From Pithys albifrons albifrons (taxonomy: Eukaryota; Chordata; Aves; Passeriformes; Thamnophilidae), in assembly GCF_047495875.1 (NCBI RefSeq), contig NC_092467.1, forward strand, positions 12,427,566-12,491,565: a DNA stretch of 64,000 nt, in the 5' to 3' direction. The notes under the pieces were generated by a model that was not told where the DNA came from, did not search any database, and saw only the letters and a list, made by a program, of their open reading frames with translations. Shown piece by piece: positions 52,671-64,000 of the stretch (position 1 is the first letter of the stretch; the number at the start of each line of letters is the position of its first letter). The translations under genes were made by a program, and so were the position numbers.

Positions 52671-55600
52671 CTAAGTTTTTCCAATCTTTAGGTAGAGTGG
52701 AAACTTTTTATTTTAATGTTAAGGTTTTTCTTCCTGGTTTCTATATATTCATACCTCATCCAGTGCACAGAGTTTCCTGCAAGTGTCACACTTTCAGCTA
52801 TTGATCCCTTCTTTCAACAATGTGGGGAAAGTGTCTGGATTCTTGGTACTAGGTCCTGAATAGACTATGAAAGCATAGAAAATATCTTTTCCTTTCTTTG
52901 GGGCTTACTTATGCCAATTTCTAGCTTTTCATATCTTGGTTATATGCACTTGAACACCTTGAATTCTCATAAAAATAACTGCTGAGACCACAAAAATTAT
53001 TTTTGTCAGCATCTATTTTCCCTCTGTCTGGAGTGCAGAGGAGAGTATTTTCTGTCCTGTAATTCTGTAATCTGATCTCGTTTTGCATTAAAAGCATCAT
53101 CAGACTATTGAGAACAACCTGTGGAAGATGGGAAATTGAAATGAGTGAGGGAAAAGGGTGTATTGCTTAGAGGTATTAAAAATCAAGACCTATTAAGGTG
53201 CGAGGAAGGTTTTAATCTCATTTACTGTTTCAGGTTGTTTGGATTCTTAAGAATCCTGTTTGATATTTTGGTTAAAATACAAAAAAGAGGGCATGACAAT
53301 TTCTTTTGTCTGACCTTAAATGTTTTTCTTATCACAAAGGCCATGGCTGTCCCCTGAGTGTGGCTTCCCTTTTTGTTCAGCACAAACAGGTGGTACATCA
53401 GCAGCTTTCTCCTTTTGCATGAATGGTTTTTAGAAAGCTGAAACTTGGCCTTCTGGAATGCAAATACTCTATTTTAGGAATTCAGCATGGGATTCTGGAC
53501 TTAGTAAAATGCGACAAATTTCTGTTGACTTCAATGAAAGGAAGATTTCTGTCAGGGGAGGTGAACCAATGTCTTCCACTCTTAAGATGACTTTTGGTAG
53601 TTAGTTGTTAAAACTAGGCAGTCTGTTTGGCTGGTTTAATGTCTTATTTTGACATCGACTAGTCTGGGTGCATCTTCCCTCACAGCATCACTGATTTCTC
53701 AAATGCATTTTGTGTATTCACACAATTTTATATTGAAAAGAGTATCTTTAGGTTTGTTTTGTGTGTTAGCATTTAGAATTCCTCTCAGTTTATGGCTACG
53801 TATGCATTATATATTGTGTTGTCTGTCTGCATTTTTCAGGTCTTTATTGAAAAGCAAATACTCAACTCAGTTCCTTACATCCTCCCAGCTTATTTCCTTT
53901 TTATTATTTTGTCTTTTGTTTTGGTGCTTTCTTTGGATTTCAGGTCAGTTGTCTGTGACTTCTTCCATGCTAGCTTGAAGCACTTATTTAAAGGAAAATG
54001 TAATTCAGATGACATTGTTATTCTAGAATTATTTTTGAAGTCTATTTTATTTATAGTGTAAGACAATAACTCAAAAAATTAGTAAGAATCACTTGAAAGT
54101 AGCACCGCCCTTTCATTTTCTGCCACAAAGTTCCCAAAGTAATTCTGAAACTAGAGCCTATAGCTATAGGATACAGCCAGATGCATCTGGGAGATCTTTA
54201 TCCATGTTGATGCTCATGTTCATCATCAGCAGACAGGAATTACTGAATAATTCTGCCTGGCCATCTTACCTTCATTTACTTTTTACTGCAAGATAAGCAG
54301 GCTGCTTATGAAATGCTGGACTCTGGCCACTTCACTATTATTTCTCTCTAGCCAAAAAGAGAGTGGCCCAAGGGAGGATTTTGGCCAGGAGTCACAGTGG
54401 CCTTATGTATTTCTGGACAGAAGGAAGATACAAACGGCCAAAGCACAAGACTGCATGTTCTTGCTTGCAGATCATGTGTAACTCAATTTGCTTACTGGTA
54501 TAACTGAGTGGGTGTAATTGGGGCACACTGAGCATGAGCTCAGGGCTAGCTCAGCCAAGACGTTAGTGGGCCTTTGGTACCCACAGATGAGGACAGTTCT
54601 TTGCTTGGGCTTGCTCCTCTCTCTGCCTGTAGCATTCAAAAACGTGCTCAAGAGCAATCATCAGAAGGCAGGAAAACTTTCAGCACCTGAACTGATGAAC
54701 CCATTAGTGAACAAGGGAGTAAGCTGGAAAAGAAAGTGAGGAGCGATGCAATTTGGGAGCAGATCTATTGGTTTGTTATCCTTGTTTGGTGCCTTACACA
54801 AGGCGAGGTCTGTGCCTGGGTCTCAATGCCCACTATTGTATCTTCAAGAGTAATTAAGAGGGAATGTATATACATTCATTCGTTTATTACTTTTTGTACT
54901 TTATCTATTAGTTATCCCAAAACTGAGCCATATGAGTAATTCAAATGCAGCAAGTGTGGTGACACCAGAAAGGAATTATTTCAGAAAGCTTGCAAATGTG
55001 CACTTATAAAAAAAAAATTGGGTCAATTATTTGTTTGTTTTAAATAAAACAACAAGAAAAGAGTTGGAAAGTTGCCACCTTCATGGAGTGCAACACAGTA
55101 TATAAGTAAAGACAATAAATTTATGATATGTCCAGTAAGGAGACAACTGTCTCCTAGAAGAAGAGAAAAAAATACAAAAGCTTGGGGTTTTGTGTGCCTT
55201 TTGGTGAAAAATTGTCCTTCAGACTTGCTGTTCTTGTAATAGAGATTTCTTTGTTTTTATGTCACTTCTTTGCAGTATTTTGAATGTGGGAATGTATGTC
55301 TGAAATGTTTTCTATATAGAAAATCAGAAGAAAAAGCTGGTTGAGCAAACGGCTTATTGATGCATTAATAAAAATGAAAGTATGTCATGTACATTGAACC
55401 TTCTGAGCAATCTAAGCTGAGACCTATCTGCCAGGTCAGACTGTGCTAGTGAAATTGGAGGAGATGGACTGAAGTAACTTAAAATTGGCCCCCCTATAAA
55501 GCCAGATAGATCTATGGAGTATGAGGAGAAGAACAGGGTGGAAATAGGACAAAATTTCAGTATGTCTTTGGCATCTGGTTCATTTAAGGTACTTCATATT

Positions 55601-58300
55601 TGAACTATAAAGTTTTTTTTTGTTTGGGGTTTTGTGTTTAAATCTATCAATAGCAAAAAATGAACAATGTGAAAGTAGCTCTTGAACATAAACAAGTTTA
55701 AGAATTGAAGGAAAATTTGAACCTCTTCCAATAAATGACTGTGGACAATGTAGGAAGCTGAGGAAGGTTTTTAAGAGTATTCTGAGAGAAGGAAAGTGAA
55801 TGTGCAAGTATTTCTGGACCTCTGTAGCAGTCAGCCTTCTGCTCTAGCAAGACTGTGCTGATCACAAATTATGGCTATGAATCCATTTGCCCCTTCCCTT
55901 CTCTCAAGTATCTAACTCTTTGTGGAGAGATATTTTTCTGGAATTTGTATGGATATATGGATTATTCTCCATTTTCAAAAATGTCACTCAAATAAAAGAG
56001 GTACAGTAGAGAAACCAATGTATTTTGAATGAAATGTTGTTCTTTTATTGCACTATAACTGTCTATGACTTATAAACAATTTAAAACTGCAGTGTATGTT
56101 TTTCAGATATTTAGAATTCCAACTACCACCTTTAAAGCAAATGTCTTCTTTGGATGTCAAGTTTGTATCAAGGAGTGTTGGATTGCTCCTATTAACCATG
56201 TAAAAAAGATTAGATGCATTTGAGCTATTAGCCTAAAGTGGTTTTCTTGCTGTTTATTAATGAGAATAGGGCTCATTTTTCTGTATCTCTGCAGAGGCAT
56301 CCCAACTGTTTATGTTGCTTTCAGGATGCTGTACCACCAATCCTGGCTGGAGGCAGCTGAAGTGGGGATATGGATAACTTAGTGCAGATGGGTTTGTTTC
56401 TTTTATCTATTTTGTTCTTTTGCCTTCTGCATTTGCTTCAGTGTTATGGTGGTTGTCAGTCTGAGAGCAGATAGCTTGTGGGCACTATCTTACTCAGTTA
56501 TCACTTCATATTTAGCTTGTCACAGATAAAAATATGTTTCTACGAGACAGTGTTTTATTGTATTCTTGATCAAGCTGCTCTGATGTTCATTTTGATGGAT
56601 GATGATATCCAGATGATCACAGTGAAGACTTAGTTTCATCCCTTTTGATTCAAATTAGGTATTAAATTCTCTCTAGTTCTCTCTGGTTGTAGGTATTTCT
56701 GTAGGTTATAGTTTGATACTTTGATAGAATATTTGTGTTGCAAACTGCATCCTCCTCCAGCTTCTCAGGCATAAAACAATCAAATGTTGCTGTGGGTAGG
56801 CAGAGGTACCTGTTACTGGCGACTGAGTGTTTGGGCTGAGGTGGTTCAACAGAGAATTCCCATCTCCTGAGAAATGGAAGCTGCTTGGCTCCAGCTGCCC
56901 AGGTAGCCATGGAGCAGGAGGGACCTGCAGGGAAGGAGGCACTGCTAAGGCAACTCAACCTGAAGTCACACTCTCCCATGTTAACAGCTATTGTAAGGAA
57001 CTAAAGCTCAGCTACACTAGCAGCAATCCTTTGGAATTAGGATTCTTCTTCTGATTCATGCCAAAGTGCTTACTTTTAACTGGATTTTGTGTTCTGTTCA
57101 AGTGTGTTTGTGGTCCAACAAGCCTGGCTTGTCCAGAGCAGCTTTGGGAGCTCCCTCTCTGTCCTGCTCGGACCTGGGAGCTTCTTCATTTTGCCAGCCC
57201 AGCTCAGGTAAGCAGAGGGCTGAAAACCAAGCCAGGTGCTTGCAACTTTGTGCGTCTTTGAGTGGAAACAAATGCTGTTCTCAGATGACCTTGAGCAACT
57301 TGTGCCTTTTTAATGAGGTAATAAGTCACACCTGCCTCAGCCCATCACCTGCTGGGCAGTGGCACAGGTGTTCCAGTTCATGGAGCTGAATCCTACATTT
57401 TGGGCCATGATTTCCTTAGTCTTGTTGGGCGAATGCAATGCAAAATGGTGAGCTGTACTGTGGTATGTTCTGCAGGCCAGTGATTAATACTCCTGTCTGC
57501 TCAGGAAAATGCCTGGAATAGCAGGCATACTGCCTGTTTAAAGAAATAAGAGTTATTCAGCATTTTAGGCTTACTGAAATGTGCAAATCACTTACTAGGC
57601 CACAGTTTCTGAAGTAAATTCCCAGAGAACTGGTGTATTAATTGAGACACGATTAAAAGCATTTCTGAGGTTATTCTGAGGTCAGACAGGAATAAGTGTG
57701 AGGCTTTTAGCAGAGGAGATGTGAAAATCAGGGATAGTTGTGGGCTATCTTGAATAACCATGTTAGTGTTTTGCTCTTGGGAGGCTTTCTCACTCTGGAC
57801 TGTGGTTTTTTTCTCACATAAATTACACATTAATAGTACTTTAAAAGGGTTCCCTACTTAAAAGAAAAAAAAGATTATTTTAATAGAGGATAAAACCAGT
57901 TTTTGTATCCTTTAAAGTAAGATGGGGTTTTTTTTCAAAAATCCAATGGAAATTATACCTTTTGAGTTGTGGAGGATATTGTCAGCTGTGGTGTTTGTAT
58001 TGTTTGGTTTTGGAGTTTGTCACCTTCAATACCTTAACATCACTAGTGGGTTTTTAAATTTTTTTTTAATTTTTATTTGAAATCATCTGAATGCTTGTTG
58101 GAAGCTATTACATTTTTTAACAGTATTTAAGGTGCAAGTAAAATTGATGTCAGTGGAAAACAGGGAGAACAGTGGTGAAAACAATGCTATAATTTCTAGC
58201 TGAGAGTACGCTGCTTTACCCTCTTCTGAGCAGTGAGCTCCTGGCTTGGTGAGAGGACAAAAGACGGACAACAATGCAGAACGTGCCATTACACCTGTCT
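52671..58300. other. Intergenic sequence upstream of VAV3
   Basis: AT-rich; open frames up to 109 codons (53649-53978) are without recognisable features. No repeats recognised. GC content rises sharply from about 58,300. Confidence 0.6.
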
Positions 58301-58382
58301 GTCACAGCCGAGTGTGCCGCAGGTGCTCTGTTGGTGCCATCAGCGGGCGGGCATCCCCCGGAGCGCTCGGGCAGGGCTGTGC

Positions 58383-58407
58383 GGGGCGGGCTGTGTGGGG
58401 CGGTGGG
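58383..58407 (+). other. Promoter G-quadruplex candidate
   Basis: Four G tracts (GGGG, GGG, GGGG, GGG) with short loops within 25 bases on the sense strand, 120-140 bases before the VAV3 start codon. Pattern-based inference. Confidence 0.55.
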
Positions 58408-58457
58408 ACCCGCCGGACCCGCCCCCGGGGCGGGCACGGGGCGAGCCGGGCCGGCCG

Positions 58458-58472
58458 CGGCGGCGGCGGCGG
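58458..58472 (+). repeat. (CGG)5 tract in the probable VAV3 5' UTR
   Basis: Five perfect CGG triplets 52 bases before the ATG. Short and presumably stable, but the class of sequence prone to length variation. Confidence 0.8.
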
Positions 58473-58523
58473 GAGGCGCAGCAGGAGCCACCGCGGCCAC
58501 AGCATCGCGGTGCGGTGGCGGGG

Positions 58524-58727
58524 ATGGAGCCCTGGAAGCAGTGCGGGCAGTGGCTGATCAGCTGCAAGGTGCTGCCGCCCAACCACCGGGTGACCTGGGA
58601 CACGGCCCAGGTCTTCGACCTGGCGCAGACGCTGCGCGACGGCGTCCTGCTCTGCCAGCTGCTCAACAACCTGCGCAGCCACTCCATCAACCTCAAGGAG
58701 ATCAACCTGCGCCCCCAAATGTCCCAG
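58524..58727 (+). CDS. VAV3: VAV3 exon 1: start of the calponin-homology domain
   Basis: Product: Vav3, a cytoplasmic guanine-nucleotide exchange factor for Rho/Rac GTPases acting downstream of tyrosine-kinase and immune receptors. Exon 1 holds 68 complete codons from ATG at 58524 to CAG before GT at 58728. It starts [18 protein letters not shown] and includes [36 protein letters not shown] and [11 protein letters not shown]. Human Vav3 has the same length here with few changes (for example QCAQWLIHCKVLP). This is the N-terminal half of the calponin-homology domain, which in Vav proteins helps hold the exchange domain inactive. The start is chosen because of the family N-terminus MEPWKQC and a good Kozak context (G at -3 and +4); the frame stays open upstream but has no in-frame ATG nearby. 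Exons 2 onwards lie beyond the window. Confidence 0.97.
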
Positions 58728-61700
58728 GTACGACCGCGCCCCTCGCGGTGTCTCCGCGTGCTTTGCTTGCGGGAGCGCGGGACCGGGGATGGGGAGCGGC
58801 GCTGCCCGTGTGCCGCCGGAGCCGCCGCGGGGCCGGGAGCGCGGGTCGGACCCAGCACAGCACCCGCCGGGCGCCCTCTCCCTGTGAGTGCGGCCGCCCG
58901 GGCCGGGCCGTGGGATAGGGCTCTGCTGCACCTCCGGGCTGGCGGCTCCCGAAGCCTTCGCGAGGGCTCGTAGCCTGCCCTGGAGGTGGTTCGGGCGGGA
59001 CCCTCCGGGCCCCTCACATCGCCGTGGCCGTGCTGAGGAGGTCCCGCAGTAGTCCCAGAGTCAGCACTTTCACATTTCTACGCGCGTTGCCTATTTAGTG
59101 TGAGCGGGTTATAAATTAAATTGACCTCTTGCCTCTATTTTTTCTGGCTATACCTGGGTATGTGATGGGGAGCGAGGGCGCCGGGCCGGCGTGGCCAGGG
59201 CAGGACAGGGGCTGGGAAGCGGCAGAAGGACACGGTAGCGCCTGCCTGCTGCACTTCCCGGCTTGTTGTGATCTACGGAGTTGAACGGCGAAGCGTAATT
59301 AATAATGAGAAATCATGTTCTTGATATCTGGCCTTTTATTTTTGGCTTTTTAGGTTGATAGTTTGGAATTACTATCTAATAACTAAATGTAACTCCAAAT
59401 TCAGACCTGTTTAGATGCGGTTTTTAGTTTGAACTGATGTTGTGTTGCTGTGACTCAAAGTTGGTTTCAGATATCGAGATAAGATTATATTAATAATTCA
59501 AGAAGAGGCTCTATATATACATGACTTCCTGTCACTGCTTCGCTCACACCTATGCCTCGGCAGCGACGGTGGCAGCCAAGCAGACGCTGCCTGGAAGGAA
59601 ACTGACTTCTGAGCCTTTCATGTGTTTTGAAACATTGAGAAACGGATACACTGTAACATTTCAGTGTTACAGTTCTGTTTTGGGTTTATAGAAGTGCAAA
59701 TTGCCAATCACGTTTAGGACACTGACAAAAAGCATTAGTGAATTACACTGTTTTGTCTGTCCATGCTTACTTAGAAAGCCAGTTATTTCATTTCTTTTTA
59801 ATTCTTGTAGCTATGCCTTACTAGGAAGGGGACCTTTTCTGTAAGCCCACAGTGCAAAAGGGAAAAACGTATTTCAGATAGAGTAAAAACTCCCAGACCC
59901 TTGCACTGGATGTGAATGGGATAAAGATTGTCCCTGTGTACTTGAGAGCTCAAGTGCCTGCTTGAATGGCATATATAGAGGCACTTTATCTGAGTGATGG
60001 AGCAGTGCAGAGGATGGGCTCCTCTGAATGGAAGAAATCCAGGTAAGTTTTCTCTCTGCACAGTTAAAACCTGTGAGAGTTTCAGGAGTTGCTAAACCAG
60101 AGCCTTGGTTTGTATTTTGGATTGCTTTCAAACTGCCCCTTTTTCAGTTTAGCTTGCAGAGCTATAAATACTTCATGTATGAACTGTTGGAAATGGTCAC
60201 TTGCCTTGCTTAGAGTGGATAAAACCCACAGAAACAGATTTTCTCTCTTTTTTTTAAATTTTATTTTTTAAATGAACTGTAAGTGTCTTCATGATATTAC
60301 ACAGTAGTTTTGAGGTGGCTAACTCATAGAATCAACTTCAATTAGAGATAAATGTTGCTTTTCTGGACCAGTATTGCTTAATTTTTTTTTGACAAATTAA
60401 ACCCATAGTTATCTCCTTCTGTTGGCTAAAAATAAGTATCAAAATGCTCTGCTGTCTTCTTTCTTAGAGCAGGCTTGGGAATCAAGATTAATATTTATTT
60501 CTTGAAGTGTGTTTGAACTACGGATTATAATTGCAGATCCTGGATTATTTACAATACCTATTTTGAATTTGAGCTTTATATATGTACAATGTAGCTGCTG
60601 AAATTGTTTCACAGCTGTGACAGTTGTCTCCTTGTCTGTGTATCTGCTGCCTGCCAGAGGGACCTGCACTCCACGGTGCTGTAAGCTACTTTTTCAGTGA
60701 TGCATTTCTTTGTTGTACAATGATTTCACCCTTTAAACAGGGGGAACTGTTTCTGGATCAAAACCTGTAATGAATAACTCTATGCAGGATAAAATTTACT
60801 GGGAATGATACCTTTGTGTTCTGTGGGTTCTAGATTTTGTGATTTTATTGAGGTTCTGTGGGGTTTATGAAAAGCCTCTTGGAGGACACTGCTGGAAACA
60901 CTAGTGAAAATTTCAGTAGTTGTTATTAAAAATGTGTATTTAAATTCCGCAAGTTGCTTGCAATTTGTGGCTGAGACTGTCAAGAGCTTTTAGCAGTAAT
61001 TTATGCAGAAATCTCAATGGCTTGAAGATTATTCAGTTGGTGAGATCTGCTTGGAGTTGAACCCTAAATTGTGACTTTTGTCAGAATATTACTTGTCAGT
61101 AAACTAATACTGCATCACAGTAAATCTGCATCACAAATTTTCTGCATCATAAAGTCTTGGGGTCTTGTAGAAACACAAGCTAACTCACCTGTTCCTTGTG
61201 GGATAATGATTTATAGGTACTGGAGGCATGAGGTGCCAGAGCAGAATTGGCTTTAGAATAGAAATCATTTTGTCTGCTGACTTTGCAGTCTGTGTTGCTG
61301 TGTCTGTAGTACTCCAAACCGACCTGTTTGGACCTCATGTGGCCCTGTACTCTCTGATCTGATGTTGTTTTCTGCCACTAAATCTTAGAATAGGTCAGGG
61401 AAGTCTTACTGCACAGTTCTTGATCAATAAAAATAGACTGAGAAGGGTGGATGAAGGCTTTGTGAATGGGCCTTGTTGAAGGCAGACTGATTTTGGTCTT
61501 GTCTCTTACTGCTGTTGATGTTTGTCAGGCCTTTCTCTATGGACCAAGTTTTCATGTCTTAAGGCTGGATAAAAATGCAGCAGCTCCAAAGAACAGGAAA
61601 ATGAGAGGTGCTGCCTCAGGCAACCTGGGAGCAGATGTCAGTTCTCTGACATGAGTCGAGTTTCTTCCATTTCGTTACCTATTTATTTTTTTCAGAATGA

Positions 61701-64000
61701 ATATGGCAGATCACATGTCAGTGATACTCATGAGTTTTGTTCAGTAGACCTGGGTAACCCCTTACAAGCTATATGAAAAGTGTAGTGCAGTTGTGACTGA
61801 TGCTGAAGCTTCAGATGCTGCTTTTTGGTGGAGCCTCATCCATTCAAACAGAAGCTCTGTTGCTTTGTAAGCACTGGCTGCTTATGGCTCTTGGGGCAGG
61901 AATAGAAACTGAGACTGATGATGCTCAGCATTGCAACACAAACTTGTGCTTGGCCAAATGGCAGTGTAGATGTTCTCCTTTATGGGCTGGCTAGCAGGGG
62001 GAGCTGCATGCCTTTGTGCCACCACCAGCCACACACCTTGTCACAGCTGTTCTTCTGGGTGGGCTTTTATACATTTGAGACCTGTAGATTCTGCCCCCCT
62101 TAACCTTTTAAGACATAACAATGTCTGTGCAAGGGAAATGTCCTGGTGGTTTTAGACTGCACAACATTGTGTTTGGAAGCTGTTTGAATGCTGGCTGTTT
62201 CCATTTGCATTACTGTAAGTTTATGAAAATATGTATATTTGGTTAATGTAAATTGTCCTTTGAAGAACAGAAGCTGATTCAGTCAGTTGTGCTTTCCAGA
62301 AAGGGAGCCTCAGATGTGAAAGGGTGAACCTTGCATACATAAAGGATAAGCAGCATTGTTGCTTTGCCAGTCAACCTTTGTCCTTTGGGTTGCCAGCTCA
62401 CTGCTCCCCAACTCCTGTTGGAGGGGCTGGTCTGTCATGGAGTGAGGTTGCCTGTGAAAATTTACATGTTGACTTTGTATGAGATTGGAAATTCAGCTCC
62501 AGGGATGTACATGCCCAGGTTTGGGGGTTTTTTTTCCACTTTGAACAGAACAGGAAAATGTTGGGTCTGTTAAGAGCTCTTTTGTCCAGGCCCAAGCCAA
62601 CTTTGCTGTCTGAACTCCCATGAGCTAGCACTTGAGTTATTTTGACTTGTGTGTGTGCCATTAGAAAAGGAAATTTAAGAGATGGCCTTTAACTATAGAG
62701 GAGCCTGCCTGATTCAGACTTGAGTGTTGGTGTTGTGCAACTGGTCCCTGTGCAGGCACCAAACACTAAACCTTGTAGCTACTGGGAATGGAGCTAGAAG
62801 AGGGAATGTGTTAAATGACTACAGAGATGTGCCTGGTGTGCCAGTGCGTTGCAGGGTTTCCCCTGAACTGGAGTATCAGTCCCTGGTGACTGTGAGAGAG
62901 AGGATGGAGCACTGCAGCTCAGTATCTGTGTATTCCAGGGCTCTTCACTGTAGCCATTAATTTTCCTCAGGTGCTGCCTTGTGGCTGATGTTGGCTGGTA
63001 AAAATAATAAAAACAGAAGTGATCAATAACAAGGAGTACTAATCCTAATGTTTAATCATAATCATACAGGAACTTAAGAAATTTATCACCAGAAATAGGA
63101 AACCTAAACAAATGGATTATGATGGATTTGCAGGAGATGTCATCTGTTTAATGCTTATCTTTTCTCTTTAATACTTTGCAAACTAGTTTTGAAATGGTTT
63201 TTGCAAGGCGTTCAGTTAACTTGTGAGAGATTGCTAAACAGGAAAGCAGCACTTAATGTAATACTGGCACAGGAATTTACTAAAGGGGATGTTGACATAG
63301 ATTAAATATTAAAAATAACTATTTCCTATTATTCTAATAAAAATAAACAAAATACCCCTCATTTAGTATTAAAAGTTCAAATGTTTTCTAATTTTAGGGA
63401 GTTACTTTTTCTGATGTGACCATGTAGTCCAAAGGAAGTTGATTTTGTCATCCATGTAATATTTTGGTGTGGAAAAAAAGGGAGTTTATTTTGTTACAGT
63501 GGTATCAGGTAGTCTCAGGATGTGGGTGTGCCGAGCAAGACATACCTCTCTGTTTCGTCTGATCCTGCCTTTGGCTTGGAGCTTCCTCATCCCCCACAAA
63601 TGATAACCCTGATCTCCTGCTCCTAACTCCATGAGTGTGCGTCCCATCTCTGTAAGCTTCCCACAGGTGGGTTTGCTCCCCCGTGCCTGCCTCTCTGCAG
63701 TGATTCCCTCCCACTTCTCAGCGTGTCAAATGTCAGGGTATCAACCCTTGGTGCCATGTGGCTCTGCAAAGGAGGAAACAGGAATCATCTCTTGACCCTG
63801 CATGTTATCTAAAGGAAAAAGATTGGGATGTGAATTGGTGTGTTGACCTCCGTGCCAGAGGATGTGGTTAGGATCTTAGGAGGGACCAGGTGAGCTAAAT
63901 AAAAACATAAAAGGGATTCAGAAGGAATTCAGAGTGGTGCTTCTGACCCTTCCCAGGAGTCACAGGATATCAGTAATCTGTTTTCCTTGGGCAGAGAGAA
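58728..64000 (+). other. VAV3: 5' part of VAV3 intron 1
   Basis: Donor GT at 58728 follows MSQ, the same junction as in human. CpG richness continues to about 59,050 and fades by 59,300. The remaining 4.7 kb has no sequence encoding the next expected Vav3 residues, so the intron runs past the window, as expected for the very long VAV3 first intron. Small open frames are ignored. No CR1 was recognised. Confidence 0.88.
61988..62006 (+). promoter_or_regulatory. Candidate CTCF motif in VAV3 intron 1
   Basis: TGGCTAGCAGGGGGAGCTG aligns with the extended CTCF motif TGGCCASYAGRKGGCRSYR. Departures are T for C at position 5 and A for C at position 13, where A is a tolerated variant. Same orientation as the 17.7-kb site. 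Motif-based inference. Confidence 0.45.

Larger units (their letters stand above)
58300..59040 (+). promoter_or_regulatory. VAV3: VAV3 CpG-island promoter
   Basis: Dense CpG and GC sequence starting about 220 bases before the VAV3 ATG and running through exon 1 into intron 1. It has several GGGCGG-type Sp1 boxes, a 17-base near-palindrome with 8-base arms and a central C (58418-58434), a four-tract G-run cluster (58383-58407) and five CGG triplets (58458-58472) just before the start codon. No clear TATA box. The transcription start is not determined. Confidence 0.85.

Noticed and set aside
58302..59017. Long overlapping open frames on both strands around VAV3 exon 1 (over 200 codons)
   Set aside because: GC-rich DNA lacks stop codons in all frames. 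Only the plus frame from 58524 matches a known protein, and it leaves coding at the donor at 58728.
58728..64000. Second VAV3 exon inside the window
   Set aside because: No stretch encoding the expected continuation of the calponin-homology domain next to a splice acceptor was found.

Overview
The window reads as vertebrate nuclear DNA, most likely avian. Genes are split by GT-AG introns, and two decayed CR1 (chicken repeat 1) LINE tails are present. Interspersed repeats are otherwise sparse, and one promoter lies in a CpG island. No prokaryotic, CRISPR, phage or operon structure is visible. The species cannot be fixed from sequence alone.

Left end (1 to about 13,030, + strand): the 3' part of SLC25A24 (SCaMC-1, mitochondrial ATP-Mg/phosphate carrier). 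Nine coding exons are recognised; by comparison with the mammalian gene they are exons 2-10 of 10. They encode 414 residues: EF-hands 2-4, an amphipathic linker and all three mitochondrial-carrier repeats. The stop codon is at 10737-10739. A long 3' UTR follows, with three AATAAA signals (11102, 12477, 13002). The first exon lies off the left edge.

Middle (about 13,030 to 58,300): a 45-kb stretch with no intact protein-coding gene that I can support. It holds a CpG-rich patch with a perfect CTCF core at 17.7 kb, paired with an oppositely oriented near-perfect CTCF core at 15.2 kb. Next to it is a coding-like but broken minus-strand stretch (18.55-19.56 kb) whose parent I do not recognise. There is also a MIR-type SINE relic at 29.8 kb, a CR1 LINE tail at 31.6-32.1 kb, four short local duplications, and palindrome clusters at 46.3 and 50.2 kb.

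Right end (about 58,300 to 64,000, + strand): the CpG-island promoter and first coding exon (68 codons, start of the calponin-homology domain) of VAV3, a Rho/Rac guanine-nucleotide exchange factor. The start of a large intron 1 follows, with another good CTCF-like match at 62.0 kb. SLC25A24 followed by VAV3 on the same strand matches the order at human 1p13.3, which supports both assignments. The two genes are not known to share a pathway; the neighbourhood is conserved synteny rather than a functional unit. I found no convincing new biological system. The items most worth checking are the divergent CTCF pair with its CpG patch and the minus-strand coding relic.
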